From Collinsella sp. (GTDB taxonomy: Bacteria > Actinomycetota > Coriobacteriia > Coriobacteriales > Coriobacteriaceae), in contig DXZQ01000009.1 in assembly GCA_019419585.1 (NCBI GenBank), positions 1 to 64,000 on the forward strand: a DNA stretch of 64,000 nt, written 5' to 3'. Made by a program: the position numbers and the translations under genes. This document shows positions 50,502 to 60,128 of this stretch, piece by piece (position 1 is the stretch's first letter; every line of letters begins with the position of its first letter). The notes below the pieces were generated by a model. The model ran no database searches, was not told the DNA's origin, and worked only from the letters and a program-made list of their open reading frames with translations.

Positions 50502-50587
50502 ACTCGTGACAAAGCTCACTGGTGCGCGCCGTCAGCTCCTGCGATGATGCAATCATACCGGGCCACAAGCAACAGAAGGGCCGCCTC

Positions 50588-51526
50588 ATGACAGACATCG
50601 TCCACGTCGAAAACCTCGTTAAGCGCTACGACGACCTTATTGCGCTCGACCACTTTAACCTGAGTATCGCCCCCGGCGAGATCTTTGGCCTGCTGGGCCC
50701 CAACGGCTCGGGCAAGACCACGTCCATCAACTGCATCCTGCAGCTGCTCGCCTACGACAAGGGCACCATCGAGCTGTTCGGCGAGCGCATGACGCCCGCC
50801 CGCTACGACCTCAAGCGCCGCATCGGTGTGGTGCCGCAGCAGGTGGCGGTGTTCGACGAGCTTACCGTGCGCGAGAACATCGACTATTTCTGCAGTCTCT
50901 ACGTCAACGACCGCAAGCGCCGCCGCGCGCTGGTGGACGAGGCGATCGACTTTGTCGGCCTGGGCGACTTTACCAAGTTCCGCCCTGGCAAGCTCTCGGG
51001 CGGCCTGGCGCGTCGTCTCAACATTGCCTGCGGCATCGCGCACAAGCCCGAGCTCATCTTTTTTGACGAACCCACGGTGGCGGTCGACCCGCAAAGCCGC
51101 AACGCCATCCTGGAGGGCATCTGCCGCCTGCGCGACGAGGGCGCCACGGTGGTGTATACCAGCCATTACATGGAGGAAGTCGAGCAGATCTGCAGCCGCA
51201 TCATGATCATGGACGGCGGCCGCGTGCTGGCGCAGGGCACTAACGACGAGCTCAAGCGCATGATTCAGATGGGCGAGAAGATTGTAATCGAGGTCGGCGA
51301 GGTTCCGAGTGCGGCGCTCGGTGCCGTCGCAAGCCTGCCGCACGTTCTGGACCTTTCGGCAACGGCGGGACAGCTCACGTTTTCGTGCGAAGCGAGCCCG
51401 CACAACCTGACGGACATTCTCGATGCGCTGCGCTCGCATGACGTGCCGCTCGGCCGCATCTATTCCGAACCGCCGACCCTCAACGACGCGTTCCTCGAGA
51501 TCACCGGCCGCGAGCTGCGCGACTAG
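50588..51526 (+). CDS. ABC-2 exporter ATP-binding protein
   Basis: This 312-residue ATPase belongs to a drug- or peptide-type exporter. Walker A is LGPNGSGKTTS (about residue 38), the signature is LSGGLARRLNIA and Walker B IFFDEPTVAVDP. The C-terminal 80 residues form a regulatory extension typical of DrrA/CcmA-type subunits. AGAAGGG lies eight bases before the ATG at 50588; the longer open frame has no such site. It is followed by two membrane subunits and is divergent from a two-component pair that probably controls it. Confidence 0.92.
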   Translation: MTDIVHVENLVKRYDDLIALDHFNLSIAPGEIFGLLGPNGSGKTTSINCILQLLAYDKGTIELFGERMTPARYDLKRRIGVVPQQVAVFDELTVRENIDYFCSLYVNDRKRRRALVDEAIDFVGLGDFTKFRPGKLSGGLARRLNIACGIAHKPELIFFDEPTVAVDPQSRNAILEGICRLRDEGATVVYTSHYMEEVEQICSRIMIMDGGRVLAQGTNDELKRMIQMGEKIVIEVGEVPSAALGAVASLPHVLDLSATAGQLTFSCEASPHNLTDILDALRSHDVPLGRIYSEPPTLNDAFLEITGRELRD

Positions 51527-51535
51527 GGGGCGGCC

Positions 51536-52723
51536 ATGTTCAACACCATCATCACCACAGTCAAGACGTTGCTGCGCCGGCCGAGCACGTGGGTCTGGGG
51601 CGCTCTCTTTCCTATCGCGCTTTCCACGATGTTCATGTTTATGTTTGCGGACCTCAGCTCCGACGGCACGGTCGACCCGGTGCCGGTTGCCGTCGTGGCG
51701 GACGAGGGCTGGAATGCCTCGACCTTTAAGGATGTGGCAGCTTCGCTTGCCAAGGCAGGCGACGATCAGCTGCTCGATGTGAGCGAGTACGAAGACTTGG
51801 CTGCCGCGCGCAAAGCGCTCAAGGCCGGCGAGGTCGCGGGCATCTATACGGTTGATGCCGCGGGCACGCCCAGGCTCACGCTGCTATCGAGTTACGACAG
51901 CTCGCGCGCCTCGTCGGTGCTTACCGACCGCAGCATCCTTGAAACGGTGGCAAGCTCGTATACGCAAAATGCCGAGCTCATGTCCCAGATTGCCCAGGAC
52001 AACCCGACGGCGCTCGCCGATCCGGCGACGGTTGCGCGCGCTCTGTCGCTCGAGGGCGGAACCCGCCGCGTGAGCCTGACTCGTGCCACGCCCGATGGCA
52101 CGGTCATCTACTATTACGCGCTTTTTGGCCTGGTCGCGATGATGTCTGCCGAGTTTGCCGCCTTGAGCGTCGTCGATTTGCAGCCCAATCTGTCCGGCCT
52201 CGGCGCGCGCCGCTGCGTGGGCGGTCTTTCCAAGACGGCGTCGCTGGCCGGCATTTTTGTCGGCTCGTGGCTGGTTTCCTTTGCATCGATGGCGGTTGCG
52301 ATCGGCTACGTGCGCCTGGTCGTGGGCGTCGACTTTGGCGGGCGCGAGGGGTTGTGCCTGCTGGGCGGCGCTGCTTCCGCGCTTGCCGCCACGGGCCTGG
52401 GGCTTTTTGTGGGCACGCTTCCCGTTAAGGGCGGCAAGGCATCCAAGTCGGGCATCCTCACGGGCTTTGCCACCACGTGCGCTTTGTTCGCCGGCCTCTA
52501 CGGCGAGCCGGCGATGGCGCTTGCCGACGACGTCGCCCGCGCTTGTCCGGTCGAGTGCTGGCTCAACCCCGTCAAGCTCATCTGCGACATGTTCAATCGC
52601 CTGTATTTCTTTGAGGACCTGGGGCCCTTCGCTGTTCGCGCCGGCGCGCTCGTCCTGATGGCCCTGGTGTTTGTCGCCGCCGCTACGCTGATCTTTGGAA
52701 GGAGCCGCTATGAGCACCTTTAA
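51536..52723 (+). CDS. ABC-2 exporter permease 1
   Basis: The 395-residue membrane protein starts with a cytosolic stretch and one TM (VWGALFPIALSTMFMFMFA), a large external loop (about 40-190) and about five further TMs. This matches the ABC-2/YhgE-like layout. The end overlaps the start of the second permease by 14 bases. The substrate is unknown; partners suggest an antimicrobial or peptide. Confidence 0.82.
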   Translation: MFNTIITTVKTLLRRPSTWVWGALFPIALSTMFMFMFADLSSDGTVDPVPVAVVADEGWNASTFKDVAASLAKAGDDQLLDVSEYEDLAAARKALKAGEVAGIYTVDAAGTPRLTLLSSYDSSRASSVLTDRSILETVASSYTQNAELMSQIAQDNPTALADPATVARALSLEGGTRRVSLTRATPDGTVIYYYALFGLVAMMSAEFAALSVVDLQPNLSGLGARRCVGGLSKTASLAGIFVGSWLVSFASMAVAIGYVRLVVGVDFGGREGLCLLGGAASALAATGLGLFVGTLPVKGGKASKSGILTGFATTCALFAGLYGEPAMALADDVARACPVECWLNPVKLICDMFNRLYFFEDLGPFAVRAGALVLMALVFVAAATLIFGRSRYEHL

Positions 52724-53915
52724 GACTGCGCTTCGCATGGCGCTGGCGCACCCGTTCTACCTGCTCGTCTATACGGTGTTCATCTCGCTCATGGGCGTAT
52801 TCATCGCGGCTTCGGTGAGCTGGAACTCGTCGCAGCTTACCGAGTACAAGCCCTACGACACCAACGTGATCGTGGTCGACCGCGACAATAGCGACCTTTC
52901 GCGGGCGCTTACCAAGCACCTGGGCTCACGCTTTGACCTGGTCACGGGCATCGGCGACGACGCGTACGACCTTGCCGATGCGCTCTCCAAGAGCAACAGC
53001 GCCAAGGGCAGTGCCGATTGCGTGTTCTTTATCCCGGAGGGGTTTGAGGACGATCTTGTTGCAGCCGCCCGTGCGGGGGAGGCCCTGCCCAAGCTCGATG
53101 TGACCTACGGCGCTGGCACCATGGCGGCTGCGCTTTCGTCTGCCGAGGCCTCGCGCTGGATCTCGCTCGCGGGCGCCGCGGCGGCGCTTGAACCCGCTGC
53201 CTCCAACGGCGACGTCGCAAGGGCCGCCGAGCACGCGGCCGCAAAGCGCGCGGAGGTCCAGATCGAGCAGGTCAAGGTCGACTCGACTGCTGCTACCACG
53301 CTCGAGTCGTACTTCAACTTTGGCGCGTACGCGATCATCTCGTCGGTCATCGTGTCGGTGGGACTGGTGTTCTCGGGCATGAACGAGCCCGAGCGCGTGC
53401 GCCGCATGGATGCCAGCCCGGTCTCTGAGCGCCAGCGTTCGCTCGCTGTGTTCGCGGCCGCCGCCGTGCTCACCGTCTGCATCTGGCTCGTGTCGAGCAT
53501 GATGGGCGTCGTGGGCTTTGCCAGCGCGGTTGCCGAGGTCGGCGTGGGTCGCGTGTGCCTGGCGCTGGCGGCAACGTTTGCCCTGGCGTGCACGCCGCTG
53601 GCCGTTGGCTTTACGCTGTCGAGCCTGGGCGCGCGCGAGGAGCTGCTCAACGGTGTGGGCAACCTGCTCGGCATGCTCATGACGTTTTTGGGCGGCGCCT
53701 GGATGCCGCTGTCGCTCATGGGCTCGGCCGTGCAGACGGTGGCGCACTTTGTGCCGACGTATTGGGTGAACGACGCGATCGGCAAGGCGCTCGCTTCGGA
53801 CCTGACGTCTGCCGTGCTGGGCGACATCGCCTGCGACCTGGGCGTCACGGTGCTCTTCGCCGCTGCCATCGCCGCCGTAGGCCTAGCCCTCGCCCACAAC
53901 AAATCTCACGCCTAG
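52710..53915 (+). CDS. ABC-2 exporter permease 2
   Basis: This second ABC-2 type membrane subunit has 401 residues. It opens with a TM (FYLLVYTVFISLMGVFIAAS), an external loop of about 150 residues and five C-terminal TMs ending near LGVTVLFAAAIAAVGLALAH. The ATG at 52710 follows GGAAGGA, so translation begins inside the end of permease 1. Permeases 1 and 2 share the layout and likely form a heterodimer. Confidence 0.82.
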   Translation: MSTFKTALRMALAHPFYLLVYTVFISLMGVFIAASVSWNSSQLTEYKPYDTNVIVVDRDNSDLSRALTKHLGSRFDLVTGIGDDAYDLADALSKSNSAKGSADCVFFIPEGFEDDLVAAARAGEALPKLDVTYGAGTMAAALSSAEASRWISLAGAAAALEPAASNGDVARAAEHAAAKRAEVQIEQVKVDSTAATTLESYFNFGAYAIISSVIVSVGLVFSGMNEPERVRRMDASPVSERQRSLAVFAAAAVLTVCIWLVSSMMGVVGFASAVAEVGVGRVCLALAATFALACTPLAVGFTLSSLGAREELLNGVGNLLGMLMTFLGGAWMPLSLMGSAVQTVAHFVPTYWVNDAIGKALASDLTSAVLGDIACDLGVTVLFAAAIAAVGLALAHNKSHA

Positions 53916-53923
53916 CCACCTAG

Positions 53924-54056
53924 TCATTGGGGACAGTCTTTGCCGATTCGCCGGCAGGGCTGGCAGGGATTGTCCCAATATGTCGGCACTTGGGGACCAC
54001 TCATTGGGGACAGACTTAAATGAGCGATTTCACTCATTTAAGTCTGTCCCCAATGA
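53924..54056. repeat. REP-like element pair, GGGACAG family, before the MacB-type genes
   Basis: A first degenerate unit starts TCATTGGGGACAGTCTTTGC (53924) and ends near ATTGTCCCAATA. A second (54001-54056) has perfect 24-bp arms beginning TCATTGGGGACAGACTTAAA around an eight-base loop. The second is the same arm as at 120-147. Confidence 0.85.
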
Positions 54057-54155
54057 GTAGGTTGGAAAATAGTTCGCGCACGTCGCTTAAAAATAGTTCA
54101 CCTGGGTTTACTATTAGCCTAGAAAAGTGGCAGAAGGCTAACAACGGGGGATAGC

Positions 54156-54869
54156 ATGGCGACAAAGCGTGCCTACGTCCAGGTCAACGGACTCAAGAAA
54201 CACTATGGCGACGGTGATGCACGCCTGACGGTGCTCGACGGCATCGACACGTCCATCAACCGCGGCGAGATCTGCGTCATGCTGGGGCCCTCGGGCTCGG
54301 GCAAGTCGACCTTTCTCAACCTGATCGGCGGCTTGGAGGATGCCGACGGCGGCTCCATCATGGTGGACGGCTGCGATCTCACGGCGCTCAAGCCCGCCGA
54401 TCTGGGCGAGTACCGACGCCGCGAGCTGGGCTTTGTCTTCCAGTTCTACAACCTGGTGCCCGACCTTACCATCAAGGAAAACATCGAGGTCACGGCGCAC
54501 CTGTCCAAAAACCCGCTCAATGTCGACGATCTGCTGCGCTCGCTGGGCCTCTACGAGCACCGCAACAAGTTTCCGCGCCAGGTCTCAGGTGGCCAGCAGC
54601 AGCGCTGCGCCATCGGCCGTGCGCTCGTCAAAAATCCGGGCCTGCTGCTGTGCGATGAGCCCACGGGCGCGCTCGACTACAAGACATCCAAGGAAATCTT
54701 GCGGCTCATGGAGGATGTCAACCGCACCTACGGCTGCACCATCATCATTGTCACCCACAATGCCGCCATCGCGCGCATGGCAAATCGCGTGCTGCGCCTG
54801 CGCGACGGCCGCATCGTCGAGGACGAGCTCAACGAGTCGCCCGTTGCGGCCGCCGATCTCGATTGGTAG
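54156..54869 (+). CDS. MacB/LolD-type ABC ATP-binding protein
   Basis: The 237-residue ATPase has Walker A LGPSGSGKST (about residue 43), signature VSGGQQQRCAIG and Walker B LLLCDEPTGALD, the typical spelling of the LolD/MacB/FtsE group. Such ATPases drive mechanotransmission rather than transport through a pore. The FtsX-type partner starts eight bases downstream. Both genes are bracketed by REP-like elements. Confidence 0.92.
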   Translation: MATKRAYVQVNGLKKHYGDGDARLTVLDGIDTSINRGEICVMLGPSGSGKSTFLNLIGGLEDADGGSIMVDGCDLTALKPADLGEYRRRELGFVFQFYNLVPDLTIKENIEVTAHLSKNPLNVDDLLRSLGLYEHRNKFPRQVSGGQQQRCAIGRALVKNPGLLLCDEPTGALDYKTSKEILRLMEDVNRTYGCTIIIVTHNAAIARMANRVLRLRDGRIVEDELNESPVAAADLDW

Positions 54870-54877
54870 GCGACGCC

Positions 54878-57544
54878 ATGACACCTCTCGCAAAACGTCT
54901 CCCGCGCGAGCTGCGCCGCAATATCGGCAAGTACCTGGGCATCTTTTTGCTTATGTGCGGAAGCATCGCCCTTACCTCGGGCTTTTTGCTCGCGGCGCAT
55001 TCCATCGGCTGCCTCATTGATGACATGCGCGAAGACTACACGATTGAGGACGGCCGCGTAACTACCTCCTTCGAGGCCACCGACGAGCAGCTCAAGGCTG
55101 CCGAAGACGCGGCTGAGGACGTCGGCGGCGTTACGTTCTACAAGAACTTCTCTATCGACGCCATCATCAAAAAGGCGGCTGGCGACGACGGCACCAAGCG
55201 CACCCTGCGCACCTACGCGCATCGCACCAAGGTTGACATTGCGTCCTACTGCGAAGGCAGGCAGCCAAAGGCGGACAACGAGGTGGCTATCGACCGCGTC
55301 TTTGCCACCAATAACGACCTCGCCATCGGCGATAAGGTCGAGCTCGAGGGGCGCACCTACACCATCTGCGGCATCATGACGCAGCCCGATAGCCAGGCGT
55401 TGTTCCTCGACAATTCGGACTTTACGGTGAACACCATCACGTATGGTGTCGCCGAGGTCACCGACGCCGGTTTTGCCGCGCTCGAGGATGCCGGCGGCGC
55501 GCCCGCCTATACGTACTCCTTTACCTTTAACGACCGCGACCTCTCCACCGCGGACCGCATTGATGCGGAGCAGGATATGGTCGAGGCGCTGACCGACGCC
55601 GATGCGCGCGTGGACGATCTGATCGATGCCGATTCCAACCAGGGCATTGGCTATGCGCGCGACGACGTGGACGGCGACTCCATGATGTGGATGACGTTGC
55701 TCAACATTATCATCGTGATCATGGCATTTGTCTTTGTGGTGCTCACCGACGCCACCATCGAGGAGGAGAGCGCCATCATCGGCACGCTGCTCGCCAGCGG
55801 CTATCGCCGCCGCGAGATCGTGCTGCACTACCTGGCGCTTCCCGCCATCGTGGGCGTGCTCGCGGCACTTTTGGGCACCGCGCTCGGCGTTGCGTTCTTT
55901 ACCGAGCCCATGCGCGGTCTCTATTACGGTTCGTACAGCCTGCCGCCCTTCCAGGTGTACTGGAGCTGGGAGATCTTTGTGAAGTGCGCCGTGGTTCCCG
56001 CCGCCGCGCTCATCCTTATCACGCTGGTGGGCCTGCTTCGCAAGATGGGCAAGACGCCGCTGCAGTTCCTTCGCCACGAGGCGAGCGGCAAATCGGGCAC
56101 CAAGCGTGGCCTGCAGCTGCCGGAGCGCATGGGCTTTGTTTCCCGCTTCCGCCTGCGCGTTTTCCTGCGCAACCTGGGCAACTTCGCCACGCTCTTCGTG
56201 GGCATTGCGTTTGCCTCGCTGCTGCTACTCTTTGGCCTGGCGATTCTGCCCACGATGACGCACTACGCGGACAACCTCGAGACGAGCCTGGTCGCCGAGC
56301 ACCAGTACACGCTCAAGGCTCCGCTGGAGCTCGAGGGCACTGTCGAGGAGCGCGAGCAGTGGTCGGCGCTCGAGCGCTTGCAGTCGATTGACGGTGCGCT
56401 GCTCTCCGCCGCCCAGGATGCCGATGACGAGCTTGACGACGCGGCCGATGCGGCGCAGACGGCAGCCGATGCCGCGACCGCATCTCCGTCTGCCGAGAGC
56501 CTGACCGCAGCGCAGGATGCGCTTGCCAAGGTCCAGGACAAGAAGGATGCGCTCTACGCGCGCCTTGACGATCTTGCCGATGCCCTCGGCTGCAACCGCG
56601 ATGAGGCTATCGATCTGATCGACAAGGCCTCTAAGATTGACACTGACAACGACGATATCCACCCGGTCAATACGACCGACAACGGCGCGGGCGCAATCGC
56701 GCAGGCCGAGAAATATGCCGTTTACCAGCTGCAGTACGACCGTGGCGACGGTAATGGCGAGGAGACGATTTCTGTCTACGGCATCTCGTCCGATTCGCGC
56801 TACTGGAAGGGCCTCAACATCGGCGATGGCCGCGTCGTCTCTGGCGGCGGTCTGCTCGATAAGTTTGGCTGGAGCGAGGGGCAGAAGGTCGAGCTTCGCG
56901 ACAAGTACGAGGGCGAGCATTATTCCCTTGAGTACGCGGGTAAGGACTGCATCTGGGGCTCAAAGTCGGACATGAATATCTATATGAGCATCGATGACTT
57001 TAACGAGCTGTTCGACAACGATGCCGCCTACTTCAACGGCTATGTGAGCAACGAGAAGCTCGACCTCGACGCGCGCTACTTTGCCGGCGACACCACGCCC
57101 GACGACATGCGTGCTGTGGGCGACCAGTTCATCGGCATGATGAGCAAATTGATCGGCATGATGGTCGGGCTCGCGGTGTTTATCTTCCTGCTGTTTATGT
57201 ATCTGCTGACCAAGGCTGTTATCGACCATAGCGCCCGTTCGATCAGCTACATGAAAGTCTTTGGCTATCGCGATAGTGAGATCTCGCATCTGTACATCCG
57301 CTCGATCACGCTGTGCGTGGCGGCGTCGCTCGTGCTGAGCCTGCCGGTCATTATTGGCTCGCTCACGGCCATCTTCCGCTCGATGCTGCTCGCCTACAAC
57401 GGCAATATCGAGATCTACGTGCCCGCTTGGTCCATGGCTGCATGCGTCGGCATTGGCTTTGCGACCTACCTGGTCGTGGCGCTGCTACACACGCGCTCTA
57501 TCAAGCGCGTCAGCCTGGCCGAAGCCCTCAAGGTGCAGGAGTAG
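54878..57544 (+). CDS. FtsX/MacB-type ABC permease with large external domain
   Basis: The 888-residue protein has an N-terminal TM (IGKYLGIFLLMCGSIALTSG) and a first external domain (about 50-260). Three TMs follow around 270-390, then another (NFATLFVGIAFASLLLLFGL), a second external domain (about 470-750) and three C-terminal TMs. Two FtsX units are therefore present. The second external domain starts with a helical Ala/Asp-rich stretch (DELDDAADAAQTAADAATAS). The pair with the ATPase resembles bacteriocin- or antibiotic-resistance exporters, and could also move lipoproteins. ATG 54878 is chosen since it directly follows the ATPase gene; the longer frame starts inside it. Confidence 0.85.
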   Translation: MTPLAKRLPRELRRNIGKYLGIFLLMCGSIALTSGFLLAAHSIGCLIDDMREDYTIEDGRVTTSFEATDEQLKAAEDAAEDVGGVTFYKNFSIDAIIKKAAGDDGTKRTLRTYAHRTKVDIASYCEGRQPKADNEVAIDRVFATNNDLAIGDKVELEGRTYTICGIMTQPDSQALFLDNSDFTVNTITYGVAEVTDAGFAALEDAGGAPAYTYSFTFNDRDLSTADRIDAEQDMVEALTDADARVDDLIDADSNQGIGYARDDVDGDSMMWMTLLNIIIVIMAFVFVVLTDATIEEESAIIGTLLASGYRRREIVLHYLALPAIVGVLAALLGTALGVAFFTEPMRGLYYGSYSLPPFQVYWSWEIFVKCAVVPAAALILITLVGLLRKMGKTPLQFLRHEASGKSGTKRGLQLPERMGFVSRFRLRVFLRNLGNFATLFVGIAFASLLLLFGLAILPTMTHYADNLETSLVAEHQYTLKAPLELEGTVEEREQWSALERLQSIDGALLSAAQDADDELDDAADAAQTAADAATASPSAESLTAAQDALAKVQDKKDALYARLDDLADALGCNRDEAIDLIDKASKIDTDNDDIHPVNTTDNGAGAIAQAEKYAVYQLQYDRGDGNGEETISVYGISSDSRYWKGLNIGDGRVVSGGGLLDKFGWSEGQKVELRDKYEGEHYSLEYAGKDCIWGSKSDMNIYMSIDDFNELFDNDAAYFNGYVSNEKLDLDARYFAGDTTPDDMRAVGDQFIGMMSKLIGMMVGLAVFIFLLFMYLLTKAVIDHSARSISYMKVFGYRDSEISHLYIRSITLCVAASLVLSLPVIIGSLTAIFRSMLLAYNGNIEIYVPAWSMAACVGIGFATYLVVALLHTRSIKRVSLAEALKVQE

Positions 57545-57650
57545 TCATTGGGGACGTTCTTAAACGACTAGTCGTTGGGGACAGTCTTTGCCGGATCGCC
57601 GGCTCGCCGGCCGGGCGGCAAGCACTCATTTAAGTCTGTCCCCAATGAGT
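57545..57650. repeat. REP-like elements after the FtsX-type gene
   Basis: TCATTGGGGACGTTCTTAAA leads into AACGACTAGTCGTT (perfect palindrome), then GGGGACAGTCTTTGCCGGAT, and at 57623-57649 the arm ACTCATTTAAGTCTGTCCCC. These are the same words as at 53924-54056 in altered order. Confidence 0.8.
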
Positions 57651-57745
57651 GCCTAACGACTCGGTGTTGTGCTTGACTTCGACCCCGCTTTAACGGGTAC
57701 CATCCTCTATGTCTGTAACGCCATATAGACCGAGGGGATAGATCT

Positions 57746-58951
57746 ATGACCGCAACCGCACCCGCAGCACCGGCAAAGGTGTACTTCACCAACCTGCGCA
57801 CGCATGCTCGCGAGAGTCAACTCGACAAGCTCAAGCGCCTCATCCGTCGCGCCGGTATTGAGCAGATCGACTTTGAGAACAAGTTCGTCGCCATTAAGAT
57901 TCACTTTGGCGAGCTGGGCAACCTGAGCTTTTTGCGCCCCAACTACGCCCGCGCCGTCGCGGATGTCGTGAAGGAGCTGGGCGGCAAGCCCTTCCTCACC
58001 GACTGCAACACGCTCTATGTGGGTAGCCGCAAAAATGCGCTCGAGCACATCGACACCGCCTACCAGAACGGCTTTACCCCGTACGCCACGGGCTGCCAGA
58101 TCATCATCGCCGACGGCCTCAAGGGCACCGACGAGGCGCTCGTCCCGGTCGAGGGCGGCGAGTACGTGCGCGAGGCAAAGATCGGCCAGGCACTCATGGA
58201 TGCCGACATCGTGATTAGCCTCACCCACTTTAAGGGCCATGAGCAGGCCGGCTTTGGCGGTGCCATGAAGAACCTGGGTATGGGCGGCGGTAGCCGTGCC
58301 GGCAAGATGGAGCAGCACGCCGCTGGCAAGCCGAGCGTCGATACCACCAACTGCGTTGGCTGCCGTGCCTGCGAGAAGATATGCGCGCACAGCGCCATCA
58401 CGTTTGACGGTACGCGTGAGCGCGAGCTTGCCAACGGCAGCACTCGCACGGTTCACGTGGCTGCCATCGACCACGATCGCTGCGTGGGCTGCGGACGCTG
58501 CATTGCGGCGTGCAACCAGGACTGCATCAAGCCCGACTATGATGCCGCGGCCGACGTACTCAACTACAAGATCGTCGAGTACACCAAAGCCGTCGTCGAC
58601 GGCCGCCCGAGCTTCCACATCTCGCTTGCCATGGATATCAGCCCCAACTGCGACTGCCATCCCGAAAACGACACGCCTATCGTCAACGATATCGGCATGT
58701 TCGCGAGCTTCGACCCGGTCGCCATCGATCAGGCCTGTGCCGATGCCGTCCTGGCATCCGAGCCGCTGCCTAACACCGAGCTTACCGACAGCGCGGCCAA
58801 GATGGAGCATAATCACGAGCATCTGGAGGGCGAGCAGGCCAAGGACCCCTTCTGCATCACGCATCCCGACACCGACTGGCGCGCGTGCATCGCGCATGCC
58901 GAGAAGATCGGCCTGGGCACGAGCAAGTACGAGCTCATCGAGGTCAAGTAG
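57746..58951 (+). CDS. DUF362 protein with two [4Fe-4S] motifs
   Basis: This 401-residue protein has a DUF362 fold (YFTNLRTHARESQLDKLKRL, IKIHFGELGNLSFLRPNYAR, ISLTHFKGHEQAGFGGAMKN). A ferredoxin-like insert at about 190-262 has CVGCRACEKICAHSAITF and CVGCGRCIAACNQDC. Members are putative iron-sulfur oxidoreductases without a settled reaction. A His-rich site (MEHNHEHLEG) lies near the end. It stands alone, with a terminator after it. Confidence 0.88.
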   Translation: MTATAPAAPAKVYFTNLRTHARESQLDKLKRLIRRAGIEQIDFENKFVAIKIHFGELGNLSFLRPNYARAVADVVKELGGKPFLTDCNTLYVGSRKNALEHIDTAYQNGFTPYATGCQIIIADGLKGTDEALVPVEGGEYVREAKIGQALMDADIVISLTHFKGHEQAGFGGAMKNLGMGGGSRAGKMEQHAAGKPSVDTTNCVGCRACEKICAHSAITFDGTRERELANGSTRTVHVAAIDHDRCVGCGRCIAACNQDCIKPDYDAAADVLNYKIVEYTKAVVDGRPSFHISLAMDISPNCDCHPENDTPIVNDIGMFASFDPVAIDQACADAVLASEPLPNTELTDSAAKMEHNHEHLEGEQAKDPFCITHPDTDWRACIAHAEKIGLGTSKYELIEVK

Positions 58952-58998
58952 CACCTAACCATTGGACATATCAAGCGCTTTTGTAGTGCAACGTTAGT

Positions 58999-59037
58999 AA
59001 AAGCCACCCGCGAGCACAGTGCCCACGGGCGGCTTTT
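58999..59037. terminator. terminator between DUF362 gene and hydrolase gene
   Basis: AAAAGCCACCCG and CGGGCGGCTTTT pair with one mismatch over a 15-base loop. The genes converge, so the A and T tails serve either side. Confidence 0.8.
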
Positions 59038-59083
59038 CGGAAGTGCTAGGGAGTCAGATAGACCAGTAAACCGTGCTATTTGC

Positions 59084-60049
59084 CTAAAAATACTCGCCGA
59101 GGAAGTCGTCGACCGTATTCCAGTAGAGCTCGGGGTCGACTTGCGCGCTCTTGGCGTGGGTGGCGCCGTGGATAGTGAGCTTCTGTTTAACCTTGCTGGC
59201 GCACGCCTCGTAGTTTTGGTCGAGCATGCTGTACGGTACAAAGGTGTCTTGGTCACCGTGGATAAAAAGCATGGGAACCGTCGCGCGCTTGAGCTGTTCC
59301 ACGCTGCTCGCCTTATGAAAGTCGTAGCCTGCGCGCACGTTGCACACCAAGTTTGCTACATCGAGCAAGGGAAAGCTGGGCAGCCCGAACACGTCCTTGA
59401 GCTGCAGAGAAAACTCGTCCCAAACACTCGTATAACCACAGTCTTCGATAATGCATTTCACGTTTGCGGGCAGAGATTCCCCCGCGACGTCCATGGCGGT
59501 TGCCGCACCCATCGACTCGCCAAAGACCAGGATGCGCGCCTCGGGGTCAGCCTGAACGATCCGCCCAATCCATGCAACGACATCGAGCCGCTCGGGCCAG
59601 CCCATGCCGATATAGTCGCCGCCGGAGCGCTCGTGGGCGCGGGCGGCGGGTGCGAGTACGTTCATGCCGCGGTCGTGGAATCGTTTGACGTATCGGGCCA
59701 TGCCGATGGGCTCGTCGGTATATCCATGCAGGCAGACGGCGTAATCGTGGGTGTTCTCCGAGGCGGCAAAATACCAAGCGGAGAGCTCGGTTCCGTCATC
59801 TGCGGTGAGGCTGCTGCTCTCGCGATTCTTTTTAAACCATGCCCGCGCCTCGGTGTCCTCGGCATCCGGCTGCTCACCTTCTTTGTCGTCCTTGCCGTCC
59901 TGCATCATCTTCATGGTGTATGGCGCGCGGGGATTCAGCGCGAAGTCAAACAGAAAGTTGCCGGCAAATCCGAACAGCGCAATGACAACCACCAGTGCAA
60001 CGATGCCGGCTATCTTGAGCTTTCGATGGGAATGTGCGTTTTGAGCCAT
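59084..60049 (-). CDS. membrane-anchored alpha/beta hydrolase
   Basis: The 321-residue protein has one N-terminal TM (IAGIVALVVVIALFGFAGN) and an extracellular hydrolase domain. The oxyanion region is VCLHGYTDEP, the nucleophile elbow GESMG, acid HGDQDTFVP and histidine HGATHAKS. A charged linker (DGKDDKEGEQPDAEDTEA) precedes the fold. It could be an esterase, lipase or aminopeptidase-like enzyme on the cell surface; the substrate is unknown. AGGAGA precedes the start. It diverges from the hemolysin III gene across a region with two operator-like palindromes. Confidence 0.85.
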   Translation of the reverse strand: MAQNAHSHRKLKIAGIVALVVVIALFGFAGNFLFDFALNPRAPYTMKMMQDGKDDKEGEQPDAEDTEARAWFKKNRESSSLTADDGTELSAWYFAASENTHDYAVCLHGYTDEPIGMARYVKRFHDRGMNVLAPAARAHERSGGDYIGMGWPERLDVVAWIGRIVQADPEARILVFGESMGAATAMDVAGESLPANVKCIIEDCGYTSVWDEFSLQLKDVFGLPSFPLLDVANLVCNVRAGYDFHKASSVEQLKRATVPMLFIHGDQDTFVPYSMLDQNYEACASKVKQKLTIHGATHAKSAQVDPELYWNTVDDFLGEYF

Positions 60050-60067
60050 GCGGTATTCTCCTATAAG

Positions 60068-60128
60068 ATGTTAATACATCAACATTTAATGCAAGCGCAT
60101 TATGGACGTTCACCGTTGATGCGTCAAC
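60068..60128. promoter_or_regulatory. two operator-like palindromes in a divergent control region
   Basis: ATGTTAATACATCAACAT (60068-60085) and GTTGATGCGTCAAC (60115-60128) share GTTGA/TCAAC-type half sites. Their centres are about 45 bases apart. They lie between the hydrolase and hemolysin III start codons. No regulator gene is adjacent. Confidence 0.4.
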
